A stretch of DNA of 64,000 nt from Thiofilum flexile DSM 14609 (GTDB lineage: Bacteria; Pseudomonadota; Gammaproteobacteria; Thiotrichales; Thiotrichaceae): assembly GCF_000380185.1 (NCBI RefSeq), contig NZ_KB904749.1:60511-124510 (forward strand), given 5' to 3'. The notes under the pieces were generated by a model that saw only the letters and a list, made by a program, of their open reading frames with translations, was not told the origin of the DNA and did not search any database. A program made the position numbers and the translations under genes. Of this stretch, positions 7,757-16,792 are shown one piece after another (positions within the stretch are counted from its first letter, which is position 1; each line of letters begins with the position of its first letter).

Positions 7757-7929
7757 GGCAGTGATCCTTTGAATCCTAAAGCTGCAATGTAGCAGGATTC
7801 TAGTAGAGCGTCACCTGCTGGAGCCTTTGATGTGAGGGGTTTTATAAGCAGCAGGTTGCTATCTTTTAAAGGTTCTATTATGGTGCTTAGACTATAATAG
7901 TTTTATTTTATTCAAGGTGGAGTGCTGTG

Positions 7930-8169
7930 ATGATTACGTTAAAAAATAAAGATACCCAAGAGATCATTGGTACCTTAACCCCTGCTCAGCTACAGTTCTT
8001 AATGGATCGTTTAGAAGAAGAAAGCCCAGAGGATCATGATTACTGGCTCAACCGTGCTGAGTTAGAGATTTTAGCAGAAGAGGGCGCCGATGCAGGTTTA
8101 GTTGAGCTACTAAGTAAGGCTATGGGAGCTGGGGATGAAGTAGAAGTTGAGTGGGATATTAGTGCTTAG
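7930..8169 (+). CDS. Conserved-looking small acidic protein, unknown function
   Basis: A 79-residue acidic cytoplasmic protein starting MITLKNKDTQEIIGTLTPAQLQFL. ATG 7930 is chosen because AAGGTGGAG at 7914-7922 is well placed for it; the frame is also open from GTG 7927. A TATAAT at 7893-7898 is a possible -10. No domain is recognised; a Glu/Asp-rich central helix and a final DEVEVEWDI strand are visible. It precedes the crotonase gene by 44 bases on the same strand and may be co-transcribed, but nothing else ties the two functions together. Confidence 0.6.
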   Translation: MITLKNKDTQEIIGTLTPAQLQFLMDRLEEESPEDHDYWLNRAELEILAEEGADAGLVELLSKAMGAGDEVEVEWDISA

Positions 8170-8213
8170 TTACACTTCACTACTCAATGTTGAGAATCGC
8201 TAGAGAGAAATGT

Positions 8214-9011
8214 ATGTCGAGTTGGCAAACTTTAACAGTTACTGAGCGTGCTGCTGGGGTGACTCAGGTTACTATGGCTCGCCCCGCCGTTTTTAATGCG
8301 TTTGATGAGCAAATGATTGCTGAGCTTAAGGCGGTATTTGCCGAACTCATCGCCGATGAGCGTGTGCGTGTCATCGTCTTGGCGGGTGAGGGTAAGCATT
8401 TTAGCGCCGGAGCCGATTTACAGTGGATGCGCCGCGCGAGTGCGGCTTCACAGGAATGGAATTTAGAGGATGCACGGCGCTTAGCTCAAATGTTGCATAT
8501 GATTGAGTCTTGCCCGAAACCGACGATTGCCCGTATTAACGGTGCAGCATTAGGTGGTGGAGTCGGTTTAGTGTGTGCCTGTGATATTGCCATCGCGGCA
8601 GATAATGCGACCTTTACCTTGAGCGAGGCTAAGTTTGGTATTGTGCCTGCGGTGATTAGTCCCTATGTGATTAATGCCATAGGACAGCGCCATGCTAAAC
8701 GTTTAGCCTTAACCACTAGACGCATTGGCGCACAAGAGGCTTTAGCCTTAGGTTTAGTACATCAAGTAGTCAATAGTGATGCCCTAGATGCAACGATTGA
8801 TGGGGTGATTGCGGATGTATTGTTAGGCAGTCCTAATGCACACAAGGAAATTAAATGGTTGTTTAATCAACTAAGTCCGAGTGAAATTACGCCTGAAGTA
8901 CGTGAACTCACTGCACAAACGATCAGCCGCGTGCGAGGTACAGAGGAAGCACGCGAAGGGGTGGCAGCCTTTTTAGCGAAACGTCCAGCGGTTTGGGCTA
9001 AACCGAGTTAG
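8214..9011 (+). CDS. Enoyl-CoA hydratase/isomerase, methylglutaconyl-CoA hydratase-like
   Basis: Crotonase-fold enzyme of 265 residues. The oxyanion-hole segments are present: HFSAGADLQWMRR near residues 64-76 and NGAALGGGVGL near 112-122, followed by FTLSEAKFGIVPAVISPYV. The pattern NAFDEQMIAEL plus SAGADLQWM is most like LiuC/AtuE methylglutaconyl-CoA hydratases of leucine and acyclic-terpene breakdown. No liuA, liuB or liuD genes are nearby, so that assignment is tentative. ATG 8214 fits the family length; the frame is also open from 8187, and AGAGAG lies just upstream of 8214. The gene is convergent with the GNAT. Confidence 0.82.
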   Translation: MSSWQTLTVTERAAGVTQVTMARPAVFNAFDEQMIAELKAVFAELIADERVRVIVLAGEGKHFSAGADLQWMRRASAASQEWNLEDARRLAQMLHMIESCPKPTIARINGAALGGGVGLVCACDIAIAADNATFTLSEAKFGIVPAVISPYVINAIGQRHAKRLALTTRRIGAQEALALGLVHQVVNSDALDATIDGVIADVLLGSPNAHKEIKWLFNQLSPSEITPEVRELTAQTISRVRGTEEAREGVAAFLAKRPAVWAKPS

Positions 9012-9049
9012 CCCGCCTATTAGTTTTTTAAGCGAATAGTGGAATCCGT

Positions 9050-9589
9050 TTATTGTAGGCTTTCACTATCGCTATTAGTGATAGGTAAACGTTTAAAATA
9101 ATACACAGTTGGATGTAAGCGCCCATTGGGTGTAATAGCATAGTCAGGTATTACGCCTGCCTTTTCCCAACCTAGGCGTGGATAAATCAATTCGGCAGTT
9201 GAGCCTTGTTCTGTATCAAGGACTAATAGGCGTAGGCCAAGATTTTTAGCATAGTGTTCTGCGGCCTCTAGGAGCTGTTTACCAATACCCTGTTGGCGAG
9301 CACTACTCAATACCATCAGTTTTTGCAATTCTGCACGGTGACGCCCATTATCTTTAGTACACACGTTTAATTGTACCGAGCCTACTATTTGTCCTTCTGT
9401 TTTAGCTATCCAAAGATATAAACTATCCTCTAAGGCTTTAGAGACCTGTGACCAATAATGATGGGTGGTATCGTTAGATAAGGGGATAATAAAGCCAATC
9501 GATGCCCCATTATTAACACAATCATGTAGTAAAGCATTTAACCCTTCTAGGGTATTTCCATCTATAGTGGTTAATTGGCAAATTTGCAT
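9050..9589 (-). CDS. GNAT family N-acetyltransferase
   Basis: A 179-residue acetyl-CoA-dependent acyltransferase. The acetyl-CoA binding motif A is seen as QKLMVLSSARQQGIGKQLL around residues 88-106 (the R/Q-x2-G-x-G/A pattern), preceded by the GSVQLNVCT strand and followed by LRLLVLDTEQGSTA. The substrate cannot be deduced. It is a single gene, convergent with the crotonase and in the same direction as the DUF4259 gene 46 bases upstream, with which it may share a transcript. Confidence 0.87.
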   Translation of the reverse strand: MQICQLTTIDGNTLEGLNALLHDCVNNGASIGFIIPLSNDTTHHYWSQVSKALEDSLYLWIAKTEGQIVGSVQLNVCTKDNGRHRAELQKLMVLSSARQQGIGKQLLEAAEHYAKNLGLRLLVLDTEQGSTAELIYPRLGWEKAGVIPDYAITPNGRLHPTVYYFKRLPITNSDSESLQ

Positions 9590-9635
9590 GGTTATTACCT
9601 GAGTTAAGCTATTACAGTCAATTTTAGCACTCGTT

Positions 9636-10052
9636 TTAAGTAGAGCTAAGGGCTGCCTGTAGGGTATTTATGGAGTTTACCCATTCATTATAATCATCTG
9701 TTTCGCCCCATAGTTCTTGCAGCTCAGAGTTTTCAGTCATAATGCGGGTGAGAGCCTGTTGTGCTTTTTTGAGCAATGTCTCACTAGGTTGGATGTGAAT
9801 AGATTGAACCCAAGCATCAATTTTGGAGGTATAGCCATCGGTTTGAGTCCCTTTACCTAATAGTTTGGCTAGCACTTCAGCTGCTGCTACCGCATGAGAG
9901 CCTTCGTAAGAGTCCAGATAATCATCAGTACCTAGATCTAGTACCTCATCAAAGGCCTGCTCAATGAGGGATAAATCGTGTGTGTTTTCCAGATCATAAG
10001 CCCAGTCGCAAGCCGTATCATTGCCAAAAGGTTCGTGTGACCATGCTCCCAT
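9636..10052 (-). CDS. DUF4259 domain protein
   Basis: A 138-residue soluble protein with the DUF4259 opening MGAWSHEPFGNDTACDWAYDL and a helical, acidic body including YEGSHAVAAAEVLAKLLG. Members are small proteins of unknown function scattered in bacteria. AGGAG upstream (the complement of CTCCTG near 10060) supports the start. It precedes the GNAT gene on the minus strand and is divergent from the GntR regulator, whose promoter lies in the gap between them. Confidence 0.8.
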   Translation of the reverse strand: MGAWSHEPFGNDTACDWAYDLENTHDLSLIEQAFDEVLDLGTDDYLDSYEGSHAVAAAEVLAKLLGKGTQTDGYTSKIDAWVQSIHIQPSETLLKKAQQALTRIMTENSELQELWGETDDYNEWVNSINTLQAALSST

Positions 10053-10160
10053 TGAATTATCTCCTGAGTTATTGAAGTGAGAAGTATTGAATATTTCGTT
10101 AGTTTATCATCCTGTCATTGATAGAGGCAGAGGGTTTTCAGTTGGCTACGAATAGTCCTA

Positions 10161-10197
10161 AGTTGTCTTGACAACTATACAGCTATCAATCTATGCT
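10161..10197 (+). promoter_or_regulatory. Promoter with overlapping palindromic operator for gntR-trpB-trpA
   Basis: A perfect inverted repeat AGTTGTC-TT-GACAACT at 10161-10176 covers TTGACA (10168-10173), a consensus -35; TATGCT at 10192-10197, 18 bases on, fits a -10. The core GTCTTGAC resembles the GT-N-TA-N-AC operators of HutC-type GntR regulators. The adjacent UTRA-domain regulator is the natural candidate to bind here and repress its own operon. Confidence 0.6.
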
Positions 10198-10226
10198 AGG
10201 CCTATCCTATATAGTACAGGCCGGAC

Positions 10227-10988
10227 ATGTCGCTTAATACCCGCTCACCGATTCCTCTTTATCAGCAACTGGCGGAGCGTATCCGGCAGGATGTGGCGGC
10301 GTCTGTGTATGCGGTAGATACGAAAATTCCTTCGGAGCACGAACTCGCTAGCTACTACGGCATCGGGCGTCCCACGGTGCGACAGGCAACGGATCTTTTA
10401 GTGCGTGAAGGCTTATTACAGCGGCGACGGGGTTCGGGTACTTATGTTTTGCCACCCGTGCAGCAGCTTGATTTGTTCTCACTAGCGGGAACCAGTGCCG
10501 CATTAGCCGGTAGTCAGGCTCGTATTACTTTGCTACAGCCTCCGCGTTTACTGGCGCTAGATGAACCCCATCCTGTGATTTTTACCGGACGCAGAGCCTA
10601 TTACTTTCAGCGCCTTAGCAGTTTGGCGGCTGAGCCGGTACTACTCGAAACCTTTTACCTTGATGCTGAGCTGTTTTATGGGCTAGAGCAGCATAATCTG
10701 GAGGGGGATTCATTAGCGCGTCTAGTGCGTGAAACGTATTACCTTGAAGCCAGTGAAGCAGAGCAGTCCTTTAGCATTATCTATCCAGAGCCAAGCATCG
10801 GGATACTATTAAAAACCAATCGTCACACCCCTCTGCTACAGGTAGGACGTACCCTGCACTTTGGCAGCCATCGGGCCGCAATTTATTGTGACATCCATTG
10901 CCGTACTGACCGATTCCATTTTTCTCAAACCATTCACCTACCCGCCACAGCGGGTTGGATACGCCCTGCACAAGGAACCACAGCATGA
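10227..10988 (+). CDS. GntR family (HutC/UTRA type) transcriptional regulator
   Basis: A 253-residue regulator. The N-terminal winged helix (IPLYQQLAERIRQDV, then KIPSEHELASYYGIGRPTVRQATDLLVREGLL, then RRGSGTYV) is textbook GntR, and the rest fits the UTRA effector domain, with the ETFYLDAELF and CDIHCRTDRFHFS strands. Its stop overlaps the trpB start as ATGA (10985-10988), so regulator and enzymes form one operon. A palindrome on the likely -35 upstream suggests autorepression. A GntR regulator heading trpBA is unusual; TrpR, TrpI or attenuation are the familiar controls. The effector might be a tryptophan-pathway metabolite, but this is not shown. Confidence 0.9.
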   Translation: MSLNTRSPIPLYQQLAERIRQDVAASVYAVDTKIPSEHELASYYGIGRPTVRQATDLLVREGLLQRRRGSGTYVLPPVQQLDLFSLAGTSAALAGSQARITLLQPPRLLALDEPHPVIFTGRRAYYFQRLSSLAAEPVLLETFYLDAELFYGLEQHNLEGDSLARLVRETYYLEASEAEQSFSIIYPEPSIGILLKTNRHTPLLQVGRTLHFGSHRAAIYCDIHCRTDRFHFSQTIHLPATAGWIRPAQGTTA

Positions 10989-12232
10989 AACACAGCGGTT
11001 ATCACACCCAGTTCGGGGGAGCCTTTATTCCAGAGATTCTGGTTCCCACCTTTGAACAACTGGAAGCAGCCTATCTGGAAGCGAAAGCCGATCCAGCCTT
11101 TTGGGCGGAATATAAGGCTTTGATGAGTAGCTATTCCTGCCGTCCGACCCCGATTACGTTTGCCGAAAACCTGACGCGCCATTTTGGTGGGGCACAGATT
11201 TATATCAAGCGTGAAGATCTCAATCATACCGGAGCGCATAAGGCTAATAATGTCATGGGGCAGGGGCTATTGACGCGGCGTATGGGTAAAAAGCGTGTGA
11301 TCGCTGAAACCGGAGCCGGTCAGCATGGTGTGGCGACAGCAACTATGGCGGCTCGTTTTGGTTTTGAATGTACTATCTACATGGGAGCGGTAGATGTAGC
11401 GCGTCAGCGTCCTAATGTATTCTGGATGGAACAAATGGGGGCGACGGTAATTCCGGTCGAGGATGGTAGCCGAACCCTGAAGGATGCCATTAATGAAGCC
11501 TTCCGCGATTGGGTAACTAATATGGATGATACCCACTATGTACTCGGTACAGCTTGTGGCCCTTATCCCTTCCCTGACATGGTGACTTGGTTTCAGTCCA
11601 TTATTGGGCAGGAGGCACGGCAACAGATGTTAGAGCGCGTCGGACGTTTACCCGATCGTGCCTATGCGTGTGTTGGGGGGGGGTCTAATGCGATGGGGCT
11701 ATTCAGTGGTTTTCTAAATGATAAAGAGGTAGAGCTAGTCGGAGTCGAAGCCGGAGGTCGAGGCCGTGGCACGGGCGAGCATGCGGCAAGGCTTGCCTAT
11801 GACGATGCTAGCATTGGTGTGGCTCAAGGCTATAAGACCTATTTCCTGCAAGATCGAGATGGTCAAATGCAAGATACTCACAGCGTTTCTGCTGGACTAG
11901 ATTATGTGGGAGTATCGCCTATTCTAGCAAGCCTTCATGAAACCGGACGAGTACGCTTTGAAGCCGCCACCGATGATGAAGTGATCAAAGCCATGCAGCT
12001 AACCGTGCGTAAGGAAGGATTGATTCCAGCACTGGAATCCTCACATGCGTTTGCACAGGCCTTCAAAGAAGCACCTGATCTGAGTCCGAACGATATTATT
12101 CTCATCAATCAATCTGGACGTGCTGATAAAGATATTTTCACCGTAGCCGATGCCATTGATGATCCGAAATGGAAGGAATTCATTATCCGTAAGGCTGCAC
12201 AATACCAGTCCGGCGCACAGGGAGGACATTGA
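10985..12232 (+). CDS. trpB: Tryptophan synthase beta chain
   Basis: PLP enzyme that condenses indole with serine to form tryptophan, in complex with TrpA. The 415-residue product starts MKHSGYHTQFGGAFIPEIL; ATG 10985 overlaps the regulator stop. Visible are the PLP lysine in LNHTGAHKANN, ETGAGQHGVATA, the phosphate-binding GGGSNAMGLF, and ESSHAFAQAF near the C-terminus, all standard for TrpB1. The segment GGRGRGTGEHAARL fits the TrpA-interacting type rather than TrpB2. It is followed by trpA after one base. No trpF, trpC, trpD or trpE is close by. Confidence 0.95.
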   Translation: MKHSGYHTQFGGAFIPEILVPTFEQLEAAYLEAKADPAFWAEYKALMSSYSCRPTPITFAENLTRHFGGAQIYIKREDLNHTGAHKANNVMGQGLLTRRMGKKRVIAETGAGQHGVATATMAARFGFECTIYMGAVDVARQRPNVFWMEQMGATVIPVEDGSRTLKDAINEAFRDWVTNMDDTHYVLGTACGPYPFPDMVTWFQSIIGQEARQQMLERVGRLPDRAYACVGGGSNAMGLFSGFLNDKEVELVGVEAGGRGRGTGEHAARLAYDDASIGVAQGYKTYFLQDRDGQMQDTHSVSAGLDYVGVSPILASLHETGRVRFEAATDDEVIKAMQLTVRKEGLIPALESSHAFAQAFKEAPDLSPNDIILINQSGRADKDIFTVADAIDDPKWKEFIIRKAAQYQSGAQGGH

Positions 12233-12233
12233 A

Positions 12234-13013
12234 ATGACTGACCAATTACAACACTACATTCAAGCGCGTCGTCAACAAAAAGACTTGCTGCTCATGACCC
12301 ATATTGTGTTGGGCTATCCGGATTTTGATACTTCTCTGCGTGTCGTGGAGGCTATGGTCGAGGCCGGTGTGGATTTGATGGAGCTACAGATTCCATTTTC
12401 CGAGCCTATGGCCGATGGGCCGGTGATTTTGCGTGCTAATGCCGAAGCGCTAAAGACGGGTGCTACAGTAGATCGCTGTCTGGAATTGTCCGAGCAAATC
12501 ACGCAGCGCTTTGATATTCCTTTTCTATTTATGACCTATTACAACATCCTATTCCGGCGTGGAGTGGCTGATTTTGTGGGGCAGATGAAACAGATTGGGA
12601 TGCAGGGGGCGATTATTCCCGATCTACCACCCGAGGAAGGGGCGGATTATTTAGCTGCCATGCGCTCGTGTGAACTGGCACCGATTCATATTTTTACCCC
12701 TAATACTAGCAGTGAGCGCATGCAACACTTAAGTGATTGCAGTGCTGGTTTTATTTATACCGTGGCACGTAAAGGCGTGACGGGTAAGGATACTGCCTTT
12801 TCCAGCGAGTTAGGCGACTATTTGGCGCGTTGTCGAGCCGCTACCAATTTGCCACTGGCGTTGGGCTTTGGTGTCACTTCACGCGCTGATTTCGAGTTTA
12901 TTCGCGGCAAGGCGGATATTGCCGTGATTGGCTCGGAAACTATCCGAGTGATGGAGCGTGACGGTGTTGCCGCAGTGAAGCCGTTTATTCAAGGTATTCT
13001 GAGCGGGGGCTGA
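12234..13013 (+). CDS. trpA: Tryptophan synthase alpha chain
   Basis: Alpha subunit that cleaves indole-3-glycerol phosphate to indole and glyceraldehyde-3-phosphate and channels indole to TrpB. GGAGG at 12221-12225 fixes ATG 12234, giving 259 residues. The catalytic Glu and Asp sit in MELQIPFSEPMADGP, though the usual SDP is SEP here. The YTVARKGVTG loop, the GFGVTSRAD strand and the IGSETIRV phosphate site are present but diverged from the E. coli sequence. It ends one base before the convergent glpK stop, so there is little room for a terminator. The divergence and isolated trpBA context suggest a specialised or second copy; the rest of the genome would tell. Confidence 0.93.
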   Translation: MTDQLQHYIQARRQQKDLLLMTHIVLGYPDFDTSLRVVEAMVEAGVDLMELQIPFSEPMADGPVILRANAEALKTGATVDRCLELSEQITQRFDIPFLFMTYYNILFRRGVADFVGQMKQIGMQGAIIPDLPPEEGADYLAAMRSCELAPIHIFTPNTSSERMQHLSDCSAGFIYTVARKGVTGKDTAFSSELGDYLARCRAATNLPLALGFGVTSRADFEFIRGKADIAVIGSETIRVMERDGVAAVKPFIQGILSGG

Positions 13014-13014
13014 T

Positions 13015-14511
13015 TTAGCTAGGGGTTAAGGTGCGCCTAACGGCTTCTTTCCAACCCGCATATTTTGTTTGTCGCACCTCATCACTCATGTGTGGCTCAA
13101 AGCGTTGATCTAGCGCCCATTGAGCTGCAAAGGTGTCAGGATCGGGGCAAATCCCTTGTTGATAGCCCGCAAGCCATGCAGCACCCATCGCGGTCGTTTC
13201 CAGCACTTGGGGGCGATCGACAGGGCTATTTAAAATATCGGCTAAAAATTGCATAGTCCAATTCGAGGCTGTCATACCGCCATCTACCCGTAAGACCGTT
13301 TTGGTGGCTTGTAGTAGAGTGCTATCGGCTTGCATTGCTTCTAGTAAATCACGGGTTTGATACCCAATACTCTCCAAGGTCGCTCGTGCTAGTTCCGCAG
13401 CTCCGGTATTACGGGTTAAACCATACAATGCGCCTCGTGCTTGCGCATCCCAATAAGGTGCTCCTAAGCCGACAAAGGCGGGGACTAAATAGATTTGTTG
13501 GTGTGGATCGGCTTGTTCGGCTAAGGCTTGCGTATCATGAGCGTGCTGAATCACTTTTAAGCCATCGCGTAACCACTGCACCGCAGCACCGGCTACAAAA
13601 ATCGAGCCTTCCAGAGCATAGGTCGCTTTACCGTTGAGTTGATAGGCGAGGGTGGTGAGTAGTTTATTTTGCGACAGTACCGCATGCTCTCCAGTATTAA
13701 GGAGAGCAAAGCAACCGGTGCCATAGGTCGATTTCATCATGCCCGCTTTAAAACAGGCTTGACCCACTACGGCCGCATGCTGATCACCCGCAACCCCAGA
13801 AATAGGAATGGCGGCTCCTAGTAACTGCGCATCAGTAGTACCAAAATCTGCTGCACTATCTTTCACTTCAGGCAGTAATGAACGGGGTATATCTAAGAGT
13901 TCTAAGAGTTCATCATCCCACTGATGGGTATGGATATTATACAGTAAGGTACGGCTCGCATTCGTTGCATCGGTCGCATGGACTTTTCCGCCGGTTAAAT
14001 GCCAAATCAGCCACGTATCAATCGTGCCCATCGCTAATTGGCCTTTCTCGGCTTTAGCTCGTGCGCCAGTGACATGATTTAAAATCCAGCGTATTTCAGT
14101 ACCACTAAAATAGGGGTCAGCAAGTAAGCCGGTTTTTTCCCGTATTAAGGTTTCAGCACCAGAGTCTTTAAGGGTTTGACAATAATCAGCTGTACGCCGG
14201 TCTTGCCAGACTATGGCATTATAAATGGCTTTGCCAGTGCTTCTATCCCACACCACCACGGTTTCACGTTGATTCGTAATGCCAATGCTAGCGACTTGTT
14301 GTAGGGTAATGTGTGCATTAGCGAGGGCTTGTTTAAAGGTACCCAGCGTGCTGTGTAGTAAATCATTAGGATCATGTTCGACCCAACCCGACTGTGGAAA
14401 GTGTTGGGGAAATTCCTGTTGCGCCAAGGCGATCACGTGGAGGTTTTCATTAAAGACAATACTGCGACTAGAGGTCGTACCTTGATCAATAGCAACAATA
14501 TACTGAGACAT
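13015..14511 (-). CDS. glpK: Glycerol kinase
   Basis: Phosphorylates glycerol to sn-glycerol-3-phosphate with ATP in the cytoplasm. The FGGY-family protein of 498 residues, normal for GlpK, starts with [17 protein letters not shown], the first phosphate-binding loop. It has WQDRRTA, then [13 protein letters not shown], then [20 protein letters not shown] near the C-terminus. It is the last gene of the minus-strand glp operon, after glpV, from which it is separated by 252 bases holding a structured repeat and a possible attenuator. Its product feeds GlpD, encoded at the operon's start. Confidence 0.97.
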   Translation of the reverse strand: MSQYIVAIDQGTTSSRSIVFNENLHVIALAQQEFPQHFPQSGWVEHDPNDLLHSTLGTFKQALANAHITLQQVASIGITNQRETVVVWDRSTGKAIYNAIVWQDRRTADYCQTLKDSGAETLIREKTGLLADPYFSGTEIRWILNHVTGARAKAEKGQLAMGTIDTWLIWHLTGGKVHATDATNASRTLLYNIHTHQWDDELLELLDIPRSLLPEVKDSAADFGTTDAQLLGAAIPISGVAGDQHAAVVGQACFKAGMMKSTYGTGCFALLNTGEHAVLSQNKLLTTLAYQLNGKATYALEGSIFVAGAAVQWLRDGLKVIQHAHDTQALAEQADPHQQIYLVPAFVGLGAPYWDAQARGALYGLTRNTGAAELARATLESIGYQTRDLLEAMQADSTLLQATKTVLRVDGGMTASNWTMQFLADILNSPVDRPQVLETTAMGAAWLAGYQQGICPDPDTFAAQWALDQRFEPHMSDEVRQTKYAGWKEAVRRTLTPS

Positions 14512-14591
14512 GAATCAACTCCCCTAACTAAAAACAATCCAGCTCAACCTTAGTATAATCACTAAGGCTGAGTATTAAGATTTGAGCGAAC

Positions 14592-14748
14592 GTAATCAGA
14601 TATTTCTTCCGCAGTCGCTGTAAAAAAATCGTCAGGAACGATTTTTCACGCCAGCTTGAGAGGCGCATGGACGCGCCGAATAATACATCCTTGTACGCTA
14701 CAAGGCGGCATCCTTGCCGCCAAGACTGCTCCAGAAATACCTGATTAC
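14592..14748. repeat. Multi-hairpin palindromic intergenic repeat, copy 1 (long form)
   Basis: Outer arms GTAATCAGATATTTCT (14592-14607) and AGAAATACCTGATTAC (14733-14748) pair with one mismatch. Inside are CCTTGTA-cgc-TACAAGG (14689-14705) and GGCGGCA/TGCCGCC (14704-14721), two alternative perfect hairpins. Compared with the other copies this one carries about 60 extra bases, with a GGCGC/GCGCC hairpin and the AT-rich hairpin described separately. It lies between glpV and glpK. Confidence 0.8.
14622..14646 (-). terminator. Possible intrinsic terminator or attenuator between glpV and glpK
   Basis: Perfect 9-bp stem AAAAATCGT (14624-14632) and ACGATTTTT (14638-14646) with a 5-base loop. Read on the minus strand the stem is followed by a run of seven U, which is terminator-like although the stem is GC-poor. 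It would reduce glpK relative to the transporter genes. Confidence 0.45.
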
Positions 14749-14763
14749 TTTTGAGTATCTACT

Positions 14764-16476
14764 TTAGCTCTTTTTCCATGATTTAATGAGTTCATCGTAA
14801 TCAATGGTTTCAGGTTTAGGCTTTTCATTATCTAACTTTTTGCGTGGGGCATGATCGTCAGATAGCCATTCATTCGGGTCTTTAGGCTCATTTAATTTTG
14901 GTCCTAAATCACCTTGTACACCACTGCGTTCTAACCGTTCGAGTACCTTTTCTTGTGCTTCGCATAAAGCATCCAAAGCGGCTTGAGGTGTTTTTTCACC
15001 GGAGGAGGCATCACCGATATTTTGCCACCATAGTTGAGCCAGTTTAGGATAGTCTGGCACATTTGTACCTGTTGGCGACCATCTTACTCGATCCGGTGAG
15101 CGATAAAATTCGACTAACCCACCTAATTTAGGAGCGCGTTCGGTAAAGCTTTCATGGTTGACCGTGGACTCACGAATAAAGGTTAAACCGACATGCGATT
15201 TTTTCACATCTACGGTTTTAGAGGTGACGAACTGAGCATAGAGCCAAGCGGCTTTGGCGCGTTCTGGTGGGGTGGATTTCATGAGAGTCCACGATCCCGC
15301 ATCTTGATAGCCTACCTTCATACCATTTTGCCAATAGGCTCCATGCGGAGAGGGGGCCATGCGCCATTTTGGAGTGCCGTCTGTGTTCATGACGGGTAAG
15401 CCCTCTTTGACCATATCGGCGGTAAAGGCGGTATACCAGAACATTTGTTGCGCCACTTCACCTTGAGCCGGAACAGGGCCTGCTTCGGAGAACACCATAC
15501 CCGCTGCTGCTGGTGGAGCATATTTTTTGAGCCAGTCTACATATTTAGTGACCGCATACACTGCCGCCGCATCATTAGTCGCACCACCACGAGCCACACA
15601 AGAACCGACAGGTTGGGATTTATCATTGACCCGAATGCCCCACTCATCCACGGGCAGACCATTAGGCTCACCTTTATCACCCATCCCCGCCATAGACATC
15701 CACGCATCGGTAAAACGCCAACCGAGTGAAGGGTCTTTTTTACCATAGTCCATATGCCCATAGACTTTTTTGCCGTCCTGCTCGCGTCCGGTAAAGAACT
15801 CGGCAATATCCTCATAGGCTGACCAGTTCACCGGCACACCGAGGTCATAACCATATTTAGCTTTAAAGTCTTCCTTATTTTTCGGATTAGAGAACCAGTC
15901 ATAACGGAACCAATAGAGATTGGCAAATTGCTGATCGGGCAATTGATACAGCTTTTTATCTGGCCCTGTCGTGAAACTAGCGCCAATAAAATCCGCAATA
16001 TCTAAATTAGGATTAGTAACATCCTTACCTTCACCCGTCATCCAATCACTTAGATTACGTACTTGTTGATAACGCCAATGTGTACCAATTAAGTCAGAGT
16101 CATTAATAAAGGCATCATAAATATTCTTGCCAGACTGCATTTGGGTTTGCAGTTTTTCGACCACATCCCCCTCGCCAATTAAATCATGAGTTAATTTAAT
16201 GCCCGTGATTTCAGTGAAGGCTTTGGCTAGGGTTTTAGCTTCATATTCATGAGTAGTGATGGTCTCGGATACTACATTAATCTGCATATCCTTAAACGGT
16301 TCAGCGGCTTTAATAAACCACTCCATTTCTTTGACTTGATCCTCTTTTGATAATGCAGAGGGTTGAAATTCACTATCAATCCATTTTTTAGCGGCTTCTA
16401 TATCGGCAACAGCCAGCGAACCATAACTAAGCATGAGTGCTGTAGTCACCGTAAAACTTAAACGTTTCAGTTTCAT
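14764..16476 (-). CDS. glpV: Glycerol ABC transporter, substrate-binding protein
   Basis: Periplasmic binding protein of 570 residues with a signal peptide (MKLKRLSFTVTTALMLSYGSLAVADI). The body is of the extracellular solute-binding family 1 type (INVVSETITTHEYEAKTLAKAFTEITGI, then EKLQTQMQSGKNIYDAFINDSD, then GAYWQNGMKVGYQDAGSW). Its length and position fit the glycerol-binding GlpV of Rhizobium-type glpSTPQUV transporters, which are longer than usual sugar-binding proteins. It would deliver glycerol to GlpP/GlpQ. The C-terminus is unusually Lys/Asp/Pro-rich. The assignment rests on operon context with glpD and glpK rather than ligand residues. Confidence 0.9.
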   Translation of the reverse strand: MKLKRLSFTVTTALMLSYGSLAVADIEAAKKWIDSEFQPSALSKEDQVKEMEWFIKAAEPFKDMQINVVSETITTHEYEAKTLAKAFTEITGIKLTHDLIGEGDVVEKLQTQMQSGKNIYDAFINDSDLIGTHWRYQQVRNLSDWMTGEGKDVTNPNLDIADFIGASFTTGPDKKLYQLPDQQFANLYWFRYDWFSNPKNKEDFKAKYGYDLGVPVNWSAYEDIAEFFTGREQDGKKVYGHMDYGKKDPSLGWRFTDAWMSMAGMGDKGEPNGLPVDEWGIRVNDKSQPVGSCVARGGATNDAAAVYAVTKYVDWLKKYAPPAAAGMVFSEAGPVPAQGEVAQQMFWYTAFTADMVKEGLPVMNTDGTPKWRMAPSPHGAYWQNGMKVGYQDAGSWTLMKSTPPERAKAAWLYAQFVTSKTVDVKKSHVGLTFIRESTVNHESFTERAPKLGGLVEFYRSPDRVRWSPTGTNVPDYPKLAQLWWQNIGDASSGEKTPQAALDALCEAQEKVLERLERSGVQGDLGPKLNEPKDPNEWLSDDHAPRKKLDNEKPKPETIDYDELIKSWKKS

Positions 16477-16503
16477 ATCGTCCTCCTCCTAGATGAATCA
16501 AAT

Positions 16504-16782
16504 TTATACCCAGCGAAATACTGCTAAGGCATAAATGACACAAACAACTAAAGCCCACCATAAGGGTGAACCTATCGCAGCAAGCCATCCCAAGCAAATA
16601 AAGGCACTGCCTAAGAGCGAAATAAATAATCGATCGCCTGGGGTTGTTTCAATGCCTAATATTCCTCTCCTCGGTGCTTGAGGGGCTTTAATACTCCAAA
16701 TCGTCATTAATATCAGGGCTAATAAAATCAGGCTAAAAAACAAGGCAGTTTGCCAAGTCCACGCCATCCAACTTAAATCCAT
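16504..16782 (-). CDS. glpU: DUF2160 small membrane protein of the glycerol transporter
   Basis: A 92-residue integral membrane protein with three hydrophobic segments (WQTALFFSLILLALILMTIW, then RLFISLLGSAFICLGWLAAI, then the C-terminal ALVVCVIYALAVF). DUF2160 proteins occur between the permease and binding-protein genes of glycerol ABC operons, where the rhizobial gene is called glpU; their job is unknown. The start is ATG at 16782 because GGAGG lies 4-8 bases further up; the frame is open to 16839, but that would overlap glpQ. No ATP- or ligand-binding motif is present. Confidence 0.85.
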   Translation of the reverse strand: MDLSWMAWTWQTALFFSLILLALILMTIWSIKAPQAPRRGILGIETTPGDRLFISLLGSAFICLGWLAAIGSPLWWALVVCVIYALAVFRWV

Positions 16783-16792
16783 CGCGACCTCC

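Noticed and set aside
7813..7856. ACCTGCTG/CAGCAGGT inverted repeat upstream of the small acidic gene
   Set aside because: Loop of 28 bases, no U-run and no matching site elsewhere; not enough for a terminator or operator call.
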